64,000 bases of DNA, taken from Dehalococcoidia bacterium (GTDB lineage: Bacteria > Chloroflexota > Dehalococcoidia > Bin125). The first letter of the stretch is position 1; each line of letters starts with the position of its first letter. The stretch covers positions 1 through 64,000 of the forward strand of contig JAJDWB010000007.1 in the NCBI GenBank assembly GCA_022825855.1, in the 5' to 3' direction. The notes under the pieces were generated by a model. That model was not told where the DNA came from. It worked only from the letters and a program-made list of their open reading frames with translations, and searched no databases. The translations under genes were made by a program, and so were the position numbers. Shown one piece after another: positions 25,987 through 34,225 of the stretch.

Positions 25987-26820
25987 CTAGCCCGACTGAT
26001 CCCAGCGGAAGGTGCGGACGGCCAGGGCCAAGCCGACGACGATCCAGATGAGAAGCACGATCGCGACCCACTCGAGTTGCCAGGAACCGCCGGGCTCGAC
26101 GTTCTGGAACTCGTCGGGCAGGAACACCGAGCGGAGTCCCTGGCAGAGCCAGCGCAGTGGGAAGACGCTGGCCAGCCATTGCAGCCAGGTCGGCAGGATG
26201 TCGAAGTTGAGGAAGACGCCGGAGATGAACTGCAGCCCGATGAAGGGGAAGTTGACGACCGGCGGAGCCGAACGGACGCTGGGGATGATCCGCGTGACCG
26301 CGATGCCCATGCCGCAGCCGGCGGCGACGCCGAGCGCCAGCACCCAGATCAAGGTCAACCACTGCGTGCCGGAAGGCAGGTCGAGACCGAAGGCGGCGAT
26401 CCCGATGATCAGCATCGCGATCACCTGCGCGACGGTGATCACGAGCGCGGAACCGATCTGACCGGCAAAGAACGAGAGCTTGGGCACGGGCGAGCCGCCG
26501 AGCCGCTTGAGCCAGCCATCCTCGCGCTGCCCCACCAGTCCGATCGAGAGATTCATGAACGAGGTGCCGAACAGCGACGAGCCGATGATTCCGGCCGCCA
26601 GGTAGTGGCTGAGCTTGACGTCGGTGCCGTCGATCTCCCAGGGGAACACGCTGCCGAAAATCACGAAGAGCATGATCGGAAACAGGATCAGGAAGAAGAC
26701 GGCCTGCGGTTCGCGCACGGTTGCCTTGAAGGCGAGCACGAACTGGACCCAGCTCAACCGCACGGTGCGACGGAGCAGTTCAGCCCGGTCCGTCACCAGC
26801 GTTCCTGCGGCCGCGGTCAT
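25987..26820 (-). CDS. ABC-2 type transporter permease
   Basis: A 277-residue membrane protein of the ABC-2 export family (DrrB/NodJ-like). About six membrane segments are visible, starting near residue 30 (VFFLILFPIMLFVIFGSVFP) and including IGSALVITVAQVIAMLIIGI and the C-terminal VAIVLLIWIVVGLALAV. The segment between them carries QREDGWLKRLGGSPV, a normal cytoplasmic loop for this family. It overlaps the upstream ATPase gene by 4 bases (ATGA) and would form an exporter with it, for a drug, lipid or polysaccharide that cannot be identified from sequence. Confidence 0.9.
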   Translation of the reverse strand: MTAAAGTLVTDRAELLRRTVRLSWVQFVLAFKATVREPQAVFFLILFPIMLFVIFGSVFPWEIDGTDVKLSHYLAAGIIGSSLFGTSFMNLSIGLVGQREDGWLKRLGGSPVPKLSFFAGQIGSALVITVAQVIAMLIIGIAAFGLDLPSGTQWLTLIWVLALGVAAGCGMGIAVTRIIPSVRSAPPVVNFPFIGLQFISGVFLNFDILPTWLQWLASVFPLRWLCQGLRSVFLPDEFQNVEPGGSWQLEWVAIVLLIWIVVGLALAVRTFRWDQSG

Positions 26821-27788
26821 CCGGCCGCCTCCACCAGCGGCGGGTCCTGCGCCTCCGACTCCGCGCCAACCAGTTCGAGGTAGATTTCCTCCAGCGAGGG
26901 CGACCGCACCCAGAGCTCGGGCAACTCATCGAGTCCGCGCAAAGCGGACCAGGCGAGCAGGTCGCGCAGCAGCCGGGTCGGCTCGTTCGTCTCCAGCGTC
27001 AGACGACCGGATTCGGTGCGCCGCCAGGCGCTTGCTTCTTGCGGCAGGCCGGCCAAGTCAAGCTCCGGGTCGGGCCGCCATGAGATTCGCGTGCTCGTGC
27101 CCAGCTCCCGGCGCAGGTCCCAAATGGTGCCCTCGATGATCAGCTTGCCCTCGGAGATCACGCCAATCCGGTCGGCCAGCGCTTCGGCCTCGTCGAGATA
27201 GTGCGTGGTCAACAGAATTGTGCGGCCCTCGGCCGAGAGCGAACGAACGACTTCCCACGACTGGCGGCGGGCGACGGCGTCGAAGCCGGTGGTCGGCTCG
27301 TCGAGGAAGAGCAGGTCGGGGTTGCCGACCACGCCGAGCGCGAAATCGAGCCGGCGGCGCATACCGCCCGAGAACTTCTTGCCGCGCCGATCGGCGTGCT
27401 CCGAGAGACCGACCAGCTTGAGCGCCGACTCGGGATCCATCGGATTCGGATAGGCCGCCGACCAGGCCGAGACCAGTTCCCGGGCTGTATAGGTGTCGAT
27501 CGATCCCTGCGACTGCAACACAATTCCGATCCGCGAGCGGAAGGCGAGGCTGCCGTCGGCGGGGTCCATGCCGAGCACCGAGATCTCGCCGCTGTCCGCC
27601 TTGCGGAAACCCTCGAGCATCTCGACCAGGGTTGTCTTGCCAGCTCCGTTGGGACCGAGCAAGGCGTAGACCTCGCCTTCGGCGATCTCCAGGTCGACTC
27701 CGTCGACGGCCGTGACCGGTCCGTACCGCTTGGTGACGCCGCTGACGCTGATCGCGGGAGGCATGGTGGTCAGGCTAGGCGACTGCAC
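26817..27788 (-). CDS. ABC transporter ATP-binding protein (DrrA-like)
   Basis: A 323-residue ATPase. Walker A is GPNGAGKTTL, the signature is FSGGMRRRLDFAL, Walker B is LLFLDEPTTGFD and the H-loop is TTHYLDEAEAL. The C-terminal 90 residues form the extra domain common in ABC-2 exporters of the DrrA/multidrug type. The first eight residues may not be translated, since a second ATG (MPPAISVSGVTKRYG) begins the conserved fold. It drives the permease translated from the overlapping downstream gene. The 530 bases upstream are a divergent intergenic region. Confidence 0.93.
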   Translation of the reverse strand: MQSPSLTTMPPAISVSGVTKRYGPVTAVDGVDLEIAEGEVYALLGPNGAGKTTLVEMLEGFRKADSGEISVLGMDPADGSLAFRSRIGIVLQSQGSIDTYTARELVSAWSAAYPNPMDPESALKLVGLSEHADRRGKKFSGGMRRRLDFALGVVGNPDLLFLDEPTTGFDAVARRQSWEVVRSLSAEGRTILLTTHYLDEAEALADRIGVISEGKLIIEGTIWDLRRELGTSTRISWRPDPELDLAGLPQEASAWRRTESGRLTLETNEPTRLLRDLLAWSALRGLDELPELWVRSPSLEEIYLELVGAESEAQDPPLVEAAG

Positions 27789-28318
27789 GGCGATCCATTG
27801 CCCCGGGCATTATGGGCTGCTCGGAGCCAGCGGGTGCGGCGGGGCGGCGGCTGTTCGGGCGAGGGAGGATTTTCGGGCCGGGGGGTGGTTGACAGGAAAT
27901 TTTCTCTGGAGCGGTGCAGATAGCGAAACCCAGTGTTTTACGGGAAATCATGCGATCCAGGTGGTTAGATCTGGTTAGGTTTGGCAGGATTTGGTTGGAT
28001 TTGGCCGTTCGGATTTGTTCGATTCTGTTCGGTTGCATTCGGTTGCGTCGCGGCCGGCGTGGGTGCGGACGGGGACAGATCGGAGCGCGGTTTCCTGTGA
28101 GCGACCGGTGGTGTTGAGCAGTCATGCAAGAACTCTCAGACCGACGATGATTGTGCGCACAAATGTACTCTCTATTCGGGATGACGCCAAGCAGGGAGTG
28201 TGTCGCAGGGCATGTTGGCAGGGGAGAGCGGCAGCGCGATTCGGCGGTCAGCCGAGCGGTTTGAGCAGGCCCTAGACTTGCCACAGCCCGGAACCGACCG
28301 GCAGAGGCGGAGCGCACC
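27789..28318. other. Divergent intergenic region between ABC exporter and serine hydrolase
   Basis: No convincing gene is seen in these 530 bases. The part nearest the exporter is GC-rich; from about 27890 it turns A/T- and G/T-rich, containing GGAAATTTTC at 27893-27902, then a 10-base-period array (see separate entry), then mixed sequence to the serine hydrolase start. Both flanking genes point outwards, so their promoters must lie here. Confidence 0.6.
27961..28050 (+). repeat. Degenerate tandem array with 10-base period, G/T-rich strand
   Basis: Nine consecutive 10-base units line up: GTGGTTAGAT, CTGGTTAGGT, TTGGCAGGAT, TTGGTTGGAT, TTGGCCGTTC, GGATTTGTTC, GATTCTGTTC, GGTTGCATTC, GGTTGCGTCG. 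Each has GG or GTT cores and a pyrimidine end, drifting gradually from a TTGG(A/T) to a GGTT form. The plus strand is G/T-rich and poor in A and C. A similar array occurs at 39771-39900. The 10-base spacing puts each unit on the same face of the DNA helix. Confidence 0.5.
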
Positions 28319-29449
28319 ATGACTTCCATCAACCAGGACAAACTGAACGAGCTGTTCGATTACGTCGAAGGCATCGTGAGCGAGGAGCGAGTCCCGGCAG
28401 CGCAGATCGCGATCGGGCACGATGGCGAGCTGGCCGGCATGCGGACGTTCGGCGCCGCGCACCAGGGCACGTCGGTCGGTCCGGCCGCGGACGACACGCT
28501 GTTCTGCATGTTCTCGTCAACCAAGGCGATCGTCGGGATCGGGGTCTGGAAGCTGCTGGACGAGGGTGTGCTGGACCTCGACGAGCGGGTGGTGGACATC
28601 ATCCCCGGCTGGTGCGCGGAGGGGAACGGCGAGGCGTCGTACGCGGATGTGACCGTGCGCAACGTGATGCTGCACACGGGCGGGTTCCCGCACGCGCCGA
28701 TGAATCCCCGGCTGTGGGAGGACCGCGAGGCTCGGCTGCGGCGGATGATGGGCTGGCGGCTGAACTGGACGCCGGACACGCAGTGGGAGTACCACGCGAC
28801 CTCGGCGCACTGGGTGCTGGCGGAGATCATCGAGCAGAAGACGGGGGAGGACTTCCGCGAGTGGCTGCGGGCGAACCTGCTGGACCCGATGGGTCTGGAC
28901 AACCTGTTCGTGGGGCTGCCCAACGAGGAGCACGGGCGGGCGGCATCGATTGTCTACACGGAGGAGCCGCTGCCGGTCGACGGCGGGGAGGTATTCCCGC
29001 AGACGATCCTGCATTTCAACCTGGCCTCGCAGCGTCGGGCCGGATGTCCCGGCGGCGGCGCGTTCGCGAATGCGGCCGATGTGGCGATGTTCTACCAGCA
29101 GGTGATCAGTCCCTCGGAGGACGGCCCGCTGAGCAAGAGCGCGGTCGAACTGGGCACGACGGTGCTGACGAATCCCGACCGGCACACCGATCCGCTGAGC
29201 GGGATCCATGTGAACCGGGCGTTGACGGTCGTGCTGGCGGGCGACGACGGCCTGACGGAGGAACGCGGCTTCGGCACGGGCGCATCGCCGAGCGCGTTCG
29301 GACACGCCGGGGCGGGCGGACAGATTGCCTGGGGCGACCCGGAGACGGGCCTGTCGGTCGGCTTCCTGACCAACGGGTTCCAGCAGGACGAGCACATCCG
29401 CGAGCGCACATCGAGGATCGGCACGATGGCCGCGGCTTGCGTGGAGTAG
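28319..29449 (+). CDS. Serine hydrolase of the beta-lactamase class C / esterase family
   Basis: A 376-residue enzyme of the beta-lactamase/penicillin-binding-protein-like serine hydrolase group. The nucleophile motif SxxK is seen as FSSTKA near residues 64-69, the Tyr motif as EYHATSAH near 153-160, and the third-box equivalent as GHAGAGGQIAWG near 325-336. NVMLHTGGFPHAP is the usual conserved loop. There is no signal peptide, so it probably acts in the cytoplasm, like esterases EstB and related lactonases or amidases. Substrate unknown. It stands alone in its operon. Confidence 0.9.
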   Translation: MTSINQDKLNELFDYVEGIVSEERVPAAQIAIGHDGELAGMRTFGAAHQGTSVGPAADDTLFCMFSSTKAIVGIGVWKLLDEGVLDLDERVVDIIPGWCAEGNGEASYADVTVRNVMLHTGGFPHAPMNPRLWEDREARLRRMMGWRLNWTPDTQWEYHATSAHWVLAEIIEQKTGEDFREWLRANLLDPMGLDNLFVGLPNEEHGRAASIVYTEEPLPVDGGEVFPQTILHFNLASQRRAGCPGGGAFANAADVAMFYQQVISPSEDGPLSKSAVELGTTVLTNPDRHTDPLSGIHVNRALTVVLAGDDGLTEERGFGTGASPSAFGHAGAGGQIAWGDPETGLSVGFLTNGFQQDEHIRERTSRIGTMAAACVE

Positions 29450-29472
29450 GGATTGGCGCTCGACTCGGCGAG

Positions 29473-29495
29473 ATACCCGCGGCAAGCGCGGGTAT
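29473..29495. terminator. Palindrome between convergent genes
   Basis: ATACCCGC and GCGGGTAT form an 8-base stem around a 7-base loop in the 60-base gap between two convergent genes, so it may act as a bidirectional terminator. The sequence CGCGGGTATGACG resembles a palindromic repeat found in intergenic DNA of several bacterial groups; a related GCGCGGGAATGACGAG stretch occurs at 41642-41657. Confidence 0.5.
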
Positions 29496-29509
29496 GACGG
29501 AACTCGTCG

Positions 29510-30466
29510 TTATTCGGACTCGGTGCCCGGCAGCAGCGGACCGTCGGAGATGGCGGGGAAAGCGCGCGTGACTGCGAGGGCGGCGTCGGTGTCGAAGAAG
29601 GTCAGGCGCTGGATGATGGTCCAGTCGTCGGAGGCCCAGCGCTCGCGGAGCTGATCGCCGTTGGTGTGCCGTTCGCAGACCACCGCGATCAGATGCTCAA
29701 GCAGGGCGTCGAGCCAGGTGAACATGCCCAGCAGTGAGGCGTCGATCGCTTCGGCGGCGGCGATCGTCTGGCGAGCGGACGCCTTCAGCGCTTCCAGCTT
29801 TTGTTCGGGATCGGCCCGTTCGAAGTTGGCGTGATTGGTGATCAGGTAGATGTTCGGGTCGTTGGCCATCGGCAGCGCGGAGAAGTCGGGCGCGGCGCCA
29901 ATCGACGAGCTGGCCAGGGTCTCGGCCCACGGCGGCAGCGAGCCGCCGGGCGCCAGCATCTCGGCCAACGCCGGATCCACGTCCGAGAGCGGCGCATCCG
30001 CGAGGCGGCGCAGGCTGCCGCGTCCGTCGCTCAGCCGCGCTCCGTCCGCGCCGTAGCAACCGGGAATGACGGTCGCCACGTGGTCCAGCAACTCTGCCAG
30101 ATAGGCCGCGACCAGGTCCACCGCCAGGGGCGTCCGCTCGACCAGTTCCAGGGTCAGTACTTCTTCGATCGCGCCGACGGTGCGGTTCTTCAGGTCTTCC
30201 AGCGGCTCCTGCATCCGCTGCAATGAGGCGACGATCTTCGGCCCCAACTGACGCAGACGCACAGCCGCATCGGTGAACGCGTCGTCTACCTCGGCATAGG
30301 CCATCAGCCCGGACGGCCAGAGGCAGATGCCGAAGCGGATGTCGGGATTCGGCATACGCGAGACGTCGCGGGCGCGTCCGGCCTCGACGAACGTACCGCG
30401 GGCGGGCATGTAGATGCCGTGTCGGCGCAACTGCGGAGTCGTGGGCAGGGCGTCAGTAGCCGGCAT
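29510..30466 (-). CDS. Conserved-looking hypothetical protein
   Basis: A 318-residue soluble protein, mostly alpha-helical by composition, without membrane segments or signal peptide. Landmarks are RFGICLWPSGLMAYAEVDDA near residue 43 and PMANDPNIYLITNHANFERA near 200. I do not recognise a family. It starts 14 bases inside the end of the 2-hydroxyacid dehydrogenase gene, so the two are translationally coupled and probably work in the same process. A sensor or accessory role is possible but not supported by any motif. Confidence 0.7.
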   Translation of the reverse strand: MPATDALPTTPQLRRHGIYMPARGTFVEAGRARDVSRMPNPDIRFGICLWPSGLMAYAEVDDAFTDAAVRLRQLGPKIVASLQRMQEPLEDLKNRTVGAIEEVLTLELVERTPLAVDLVAAYLAELLDHVATVIPGCYGADGARLSDGRGSLRRLADAPLSDVDPALAEMLAPGGSLPPWAETLASSSIGAAPDFSALPMANDPNIYLITNHANFERADPEQKLEALKASARQTIAAAEAIDASLLGMFTWLDALLEHLIAVVCERHTNGDQLRERWASDDWTIIQRLTFFDTDAALAVTRAFPAISDGPLLPGTESE

Positions 30467-31475
30467 TGCGATCCACGACGTCGCACAGGGGCTCGTGATT
30501 GAGGAACCGCCGCAGATTATCAGCGAAGCGGTGGGCGGCCTTGCCGAAGTAGTCCGGCTGGAGACCGCTGTTGTGGGGCGTGATGAACAGGTTGGGCGCG
30601 TTCCACAGGGGATGGCCGTCGGGCAGCGGCTCGGGAGTGGTGACGTCGGTGTAGGAGGCGCGTAAGCGGCCTCTCTCGAGGGCCGAGACCTGCGCCTCCC
30701 AGTCGGCGACCTCGCCTCGGGCGATGTTGATCAAGGCCGCGCCGGGCTTCATCTGGGCCAGTTCCTTCGCGCCGATCAGGTGATGCGTCTCCTCGGTCAG
30801 GGGCACGGCCAGCACAACGTAGTCGGACTCCGAGAGCACATCGCCCATGCGCTCGGGCGGCCAGATCAGGGCGACGCAGTCGGGCGCATCCTCGGGCGGC
30901 GTGCCGTCGCCGGACGCGCGTCGGCGGATGCCGACCACGCGCATGCCGAACGCGCCGCAGAGGCGCGCGATCTCGGAGCCGATCGCTCCGTAGCCGATTA
31001 TGCCGACCGTCTTGCCTTCGAGGGTGTCCGGCTCCGACCGGACCCAGCGGGCCTCGCGCTGCGAGTCGAGGTGGAAGGTCATCCGCTTGGCGTCCATCAG
31101 CATGAACGCCAAGACCCACTCGGCGATCACGCGAGCGGCGAGACCGGGCATCTTGGTGATCACCACGTCCTCGCCGATCGGGTGCTCGAGTATCTGATTC
31201 GCGCCGGCCGAGGCGAGCTGAATCCACTCCAAGGCCGACGCTTCACGCCCGACGTCGCCGCTGAAAAACGTGAACCAGATGCGGTCGCGGCGCTGCAGCT
31301 CGGCGCACTCCGCCTCCGCCGCCGCGCGATCGACGGCCGGATGTTCCGGCTCGCGCATCCAGCGGACCATGTTCTGCGAGACGTTGTGAATCCGTATGCG
31401 CGAGTCGACGGCGCGGATCACGTCGAGCGACTCTTCGGCGACGGGCAAGAAATTGGCGATATGAATGGTGTCCAT
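30453..31475 (-). CDS. D-isomer specific 2-hydroxyacid dehydrogenase (phosphoglycerate dehydrogenase-like)
   Basis: A 340-residue NAD-dependent dehydrogenase. The Rossmann motif is VGIIGYGAIGSEIARLCG near residue 155. The active-site Arg lies in LINIARGEVAD, the Glu region in TDVTTPEPLPDGHPLW, and the catalytic His in FITPHNSGLQ, in the order expected for the family. It would interconvert a 2-oxo acid and a D-2-hydroxy acid in the cytoplasm; glyoxylate, hydroxypyruvate or xenobiotic acids are all possible. It overlaps the downstream hypothetical gene and is divergent from tsaE, 36 bases away. Confidence 0.92.
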   Translation of the reverse strand: MDTIHIANFLPVAEESLDVIRAVDSRIRIHNVSQNMVRWMREPEHPAVDRAAAEAECAELQRRDRIWFTFFSGDVGREASALEWIQLASAGANQILEHPIGEDVVITKMPGLAARVIAEWVLAFMLMDAKRMTFHLDSQREARWVRSEPDTLEGKTVGIIGYGAIGSEIARLCGAFGMRVVGIRRRASGDGTPPEDAPDCVALIWPPERMGDVLSESDYVVLAVPLTEETHHLIGAKELAQMKPGAALINIARGEVADWEAQVSALERGRLRASYTDVTTPEPLPDGHPLWNAPNLFITPHNSGLQPDYFGKAAHRFADNLRRFLNHEPLCDVVDRNAGY

Positions 31476-31511
31476 AGGCTCAGAATACCCCTCTGGGGAT
31501 AAGCTGGGCCT

Positions 31512-32033
31512 ATGCCAGACACCTCATCCACACTTCGTCTGACCTGCGACGACGCCGAGGCTACGCGCCGGGTGGGGGCCGCCATCGGACGCTGGGCCGA
31601 GCCCGGCACGACGGTGCTGCTGCAGGGAGACCTGGGGGCGGGCAAGACCGTGGTCGCCCAGGGCGTCGGACGCGGCCTGGAGTTGCCGACCGTGGTCAAC
31701 TCGCCCACCTTCGTGTTGGTCAACGAACACCTCGGCGGGCGCCTGCCGATGCGCCATGCCGACCTCTATCGGCTTGACGATCTTGATCTGATTGCGGAGC
31801 TCGGTCTCGACCAGGCGGCCGAGGGCGGGATCCTGCTGGTCGAGTGGCCAGAGCGCGGGCAGGGCGCGCTACCTGCCGACCACTTGCTGGTGCGGATTTC
31901 GCCGTTGACCGAGGAGGTTTCCGAGGATCAGCTCGACGCGTCGCCGCGCGAACTCGTCCTCACGGCCAGCGGCCGGCATGCGCAGGCGCTGCTCACGAAT
32001 CTCGCCTCCAGCCTCAGCGCGGTTCCCGCCTGA
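31512..32033 (+). CDS. tsaE: tRNA threonylcarbamoyladenosine biosynthesis ATPase TsaE
   Basis: A 173-residue P-loop ATPase. Walker A LQGDLGAGKTVVAQGVGRGL is near residues 38-57 and the family motif SPTFVLVNEHLGGRLPMRHA, then DLYRLDD, follows. TsaE works with TsaB and TsaD to transfer threonylcarbamoyl to A37 of ANN-decoding tRNAs. Its last base is the first base of the tsaB start codon (TGATG), so the two are translationally coupled, a classic arrangement. tsaD is not in this window. Confidence 0.95.
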   Translation: MPDTSSTLRLTCDDAEATRRVGAAIGRWAEPGTTVLLQGDLGAGKTVVAQGVGRGLELPTVVNSPTFVLVNEHLGGRLPMRHADLYRLDDLDLIAELGLDQAAEGGILLVEWPERGQGALPADHLLVRISPLTEEVSEDQLDASPRELVLTASGRHAQALLTNLASSLSAVPA

Positions 32034-32746
32034 TGGAACTCTCAATCGATACGGTCGGCGAGCAGTCCAGTGTCGCGGTCAGCGATCAGGGCCGCCTGCT
32101 GACCGAGATCTGCTGGGAGTCGGGCCGGCGGCATACGCCGTCGCTGACGCCGATGATTGACTTCGTCTGCCGTCAGACCGGTAACACGGAGATCGTGAAG
32201 CAGGAGCTGGAGGCCGTGTTCGTCAACGTCGGCCCCGGCGCGTACGGCGGCATCCGCTCCGGGATGGCGGCAGCCGCGGGACTGGCGGTCGCGCTCGACC
32301 TGCAATGCGTGGGCGTGGGGCGGCTCGAGATCGAGGCCTACCAGCACATCGCATCGGGTCTCGCGGCAGCCGTGCACCGCGCCTCGCGCAATGCCTGGGC
32401 CTGGCAGATCTTCTGGGGGCCGCTCGATCGCTGGCGCGAACTCGGACCACCGGGCGCCGGCGCGGAGTTTGAGTTGATGCGCGCGTTGGGCGACGCGCGC
32501 CGTTTTGTCGGACGCGCCGGCGTGATCTGCGGAGAGCCGCAGCGGCTGGACGACGATGCGGCAAGCTCGGTTGCGGACGCCGGCTGGACGTTCGCGCCCG
32601 CCTCGCTCAACGTCCGGCGCGCCAGCATCCTGGCCGAGCTCGGCTGGCGCAGACTGCAGGACGGCCAGGGAGTCGCACCCGCCGCCCTTGAACCGCTCTA
32701 CCTGCGAGAACCCGCGATTGGCCCTCAGCCGCCGCCATCCTGTTAG
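32033..32746 (+). CDS. tsaB: tRNA threonylcarbamoyladenosine biosynthesis protein TsaB
   Basis: A 237-residue protein of the ASKHA fold. The start MELSIDTVGEQSSVAVSDQG overlaps the tsaE stop by one base; this is the family's typical N-terminus (xxIDTS). The conserved VNVGPGAYGGIRSGMAAAAG near residue 64 matches the GPGSFTGLRIG motif of TsaB. It acts as the inactive partner that dimerises with TsaD. Between the domains there is an unusual Trp-rich stretch (NAWAWQIFWGPLDRW). The ndk gene follows after 14 bases. Confidence 0.9.
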   Translation: MELSIDTVGEQSSVAVSDQGRLLTEICWESGRRHTPSLTPMIDFVCRQTGNTEIVKQELEAVFVNVGPGAYGGIRSGMAAAAGLAVALDLQCVGVGRLEIEAYQHIASGLAAAVHRASRNAWAWQIFWGPLDRWRELGPPGAGAEFELMRALGDARRFVGRAGVICGEPQRLDDDAASSVADAGWTFAPASLNVRRASILAELGWRRLQDGQGVAPAALEPLYLREPAIGPQPPPSC

Positions 32747-32760
32747 GAGATATCCGCGCC

Positions 32761-33216
32761 ATGTCCACCGAACGCACCCTCGTCCTGGTCAAGCCCGACG
32801 GCGTCCAGCGCGGACTGATTGGTCAGGTTCTGGCCCGTCTCGAAGCTCGCGGTCTGAAGCTGATCGGCCTCAAGCTGATGCAGATGGACGAGGCGCTCGC
32901 CAACCGGCACTACGCCGAGCACGTCGAGAAGCCGTTCTTTCCCGGTCTGCGCGACTTCATCACCTCGGGTCCGCTCGTCGCCGCCGCGTTCGAGGGCGCC
33001 AACGCCGTACAGCTCGTGCGCAACACGATGGGCGCGACCAATCCGCTCGACGCGACCCCGGGCAGCATCCGCGCCGACTTCGGAGTTGACCTTGGGCGCA
33101 ACGTGATCCACGGCTCCGACTCGCCGGAATCGGGCGTGCGCGAGCTTGCGCTGTTCTTCGAAGAGTCCGAACTGGTCGATTGGACCCGAGATGTCGAGGG
33201 GTGGATCTATGAATGA
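32761..33216 (+). CDS. ndk: Nucleoside diphosphate kinase
   Basis: A 151-residue NDK, close to the standard length. It begins TERTLVLVKPDGVQRGLIGQ and carries the catalytic His in NVIHGSDSPESG near residue 118, where the phosphohistidine forms. NPLDATPGSIRADFG is the usual nucleotide-binding segment. It exchanges the gamma phosphate between NTPs and NDPs in the cytoplasm. A GGAG ribosome site lies 12 bases before the ATG. Third gene of the tsaE-tsaB-ndk unit. Confidence 0.97.
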   Translation: MSTERTLVLVKPDGVQRGLIGQVLARLEARGLKLIGLKLMQMDEALANRHYAEHVEKPFFPGLRDFITSGPLVAAAFEGANAVQLVRNTMGATNPLDATPGSIRADFGVDLGRNVIHGSDSPESGVRELALFFEESELVDWTRDVEGWIYE

Positions 33217-33294
33217 GCCTCTGATTCACGGATCCTCCAAGGCTGGTTTCACGCCTCCAATGTCCAGATTCTCCCAATCACGTTCCGGTGGGAG

Positions 33295-33735
33295 ATGGCG
33301 TTGATGGGACATCAAGCCGCGACGTCTGATGGCGACGAGTTCTGCACCTTCTGCTTCCTGCCCATCTTCTCACTCGGGTTCATTCTGGTCGCGTGGTTAG
33401 GCGCAAGCTGGGTCGCAGGAGGCTTTTCACTCTTGCCCCGTAGGGTGTCTAGTGACTACACGGTCTCAGGGTTTGCGTGGTATCCCGATCCTGATATCGC
33501 CCATGCTGGCGAGATGATGCTCTTCACGCTCATAGGCGTCGCCGTTGTCGTCTTCGTTCTCAATCGATTTGGGGCGAATCTCGGCCCTTTCTTAATCTGG
33601 CCTGCAATCTGCGCGGTCCCTGCGTTCGTCGCTATCTGCTTTGACTCTATTGGCTCATCGAGCGGCATTTGGGGAGGTACTCCCTCGCTTGCTGTCTCTC
33701 TCTTCCTGGTGACCCTCTTGGTCGCCAGCAGTTAG
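33295..33735 (+). CDS. Small integral membrane protein, unknown
   Basis: A 146-residue protein with four likely membrane segments: LPIFSLGFILVAWLGASWVA, MMLFTLIGVAVVVFVLNRFG, LIWPAICAVPAFVAICFDSI and AVSLFLVTLLVASS. The N-terminus has CTFCF. I do not recognise the family. Its base composition is lower in GC than ndk before it and rsfS after it, which hints at recent arrival. It may be transcribed from ndk, 78 bases upstream. An alternative start is the second ATG, three codons in. Confidence 0.5.
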   Translation: MALMGHQAATSDGDEFCTFCFLPIFSLGFILVAWLGASWVAGGFSLLPRRVSSDYTVSGFAWYPDPDIAHAGEMMLFTLIGVAVVVFVLNRFGANLGPFLIWPAICAVPAFVAICFDSIGSSSGIWGGTPSLAVSLFLVTLLVASS

Positions 33736-33810
33736 GCTCAAATTGAGCTCACGCCCACAGCTACCTTGCCATCACTATCTGCAGTTGCGTCCGCAAACTG
33801 CTGAAGTGAG

Positions 33811-34215
33811 CTACTCGACCCGCAGCAACGTGTCGGCCTGCGACCAGAGGCCGTCGAGGTCGTAGTAGTCGCGGGTCTCGCGATCGAAGATATGCACCAC
33901 CACCGAGCCGTAGTCGCAGAGCAGCCAGCCGCCTTCCGCGCCGCCTTCGCGCCGCGGGAACTCGGCGTCGGGCACGTGACGCAGCGCGTCCTCGAGCGCC
34001 CCGAACTGGCGCCGCGAGGTCGCCGACGCGATCACGAAGAAGTCGGCCAGGTCGGTATGAGGACCTACGTCGAGCAGCACGATGGCCTCGGCCTGCCGCT
34101 CATCGAGTTGCTCGACGATGGCGCGGGCGAGCCGCTCGGCGTCTTCCTTGGTGATACGTTGAGGCCTCCGAGCAGATGGGTCGAGTCCCGTCGCTGGAGT
34201 AGTCACGGGAACCAT
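33811..34215 (-). CDS. rsfS: Ribosomal silencing factor RsfS
   Basis: A protein of about 134 residues in the RsfS (Iojap/DUF143) family. The conserved core runs from DERQAEAIVLLDVGPHTDLA, then DFFVIASATSRRQFGALEDA, to CDYGSVVVHIFDRETRDYYD, then LDGLW. It binds ribosomal protein L14 and blocks subunit joining in starvation. The start at 34215 (MVPVTT) is preferred over 34227 because the latter would overlap the divergent mnmA start; even so the two starts are about 10 bases apart, leaving almost no room for separate promoters, so one gene may be leaderless or start further in. Confidence 0.92.
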   Translation of the reverse strand: MVPVTTPATGLDPSARRPQRITKEDAERLARAIVEQLDERQAEAIVLLDVGPHTDLADFFVIASATSRRQFGALEDALRHVPDAEFPRREGGAEGGWLLCDYGSVVVHIFDRETRDYYDLDGLWSQADTLLRVE

Positions 34216-34225
34216 GGTAATGCCC

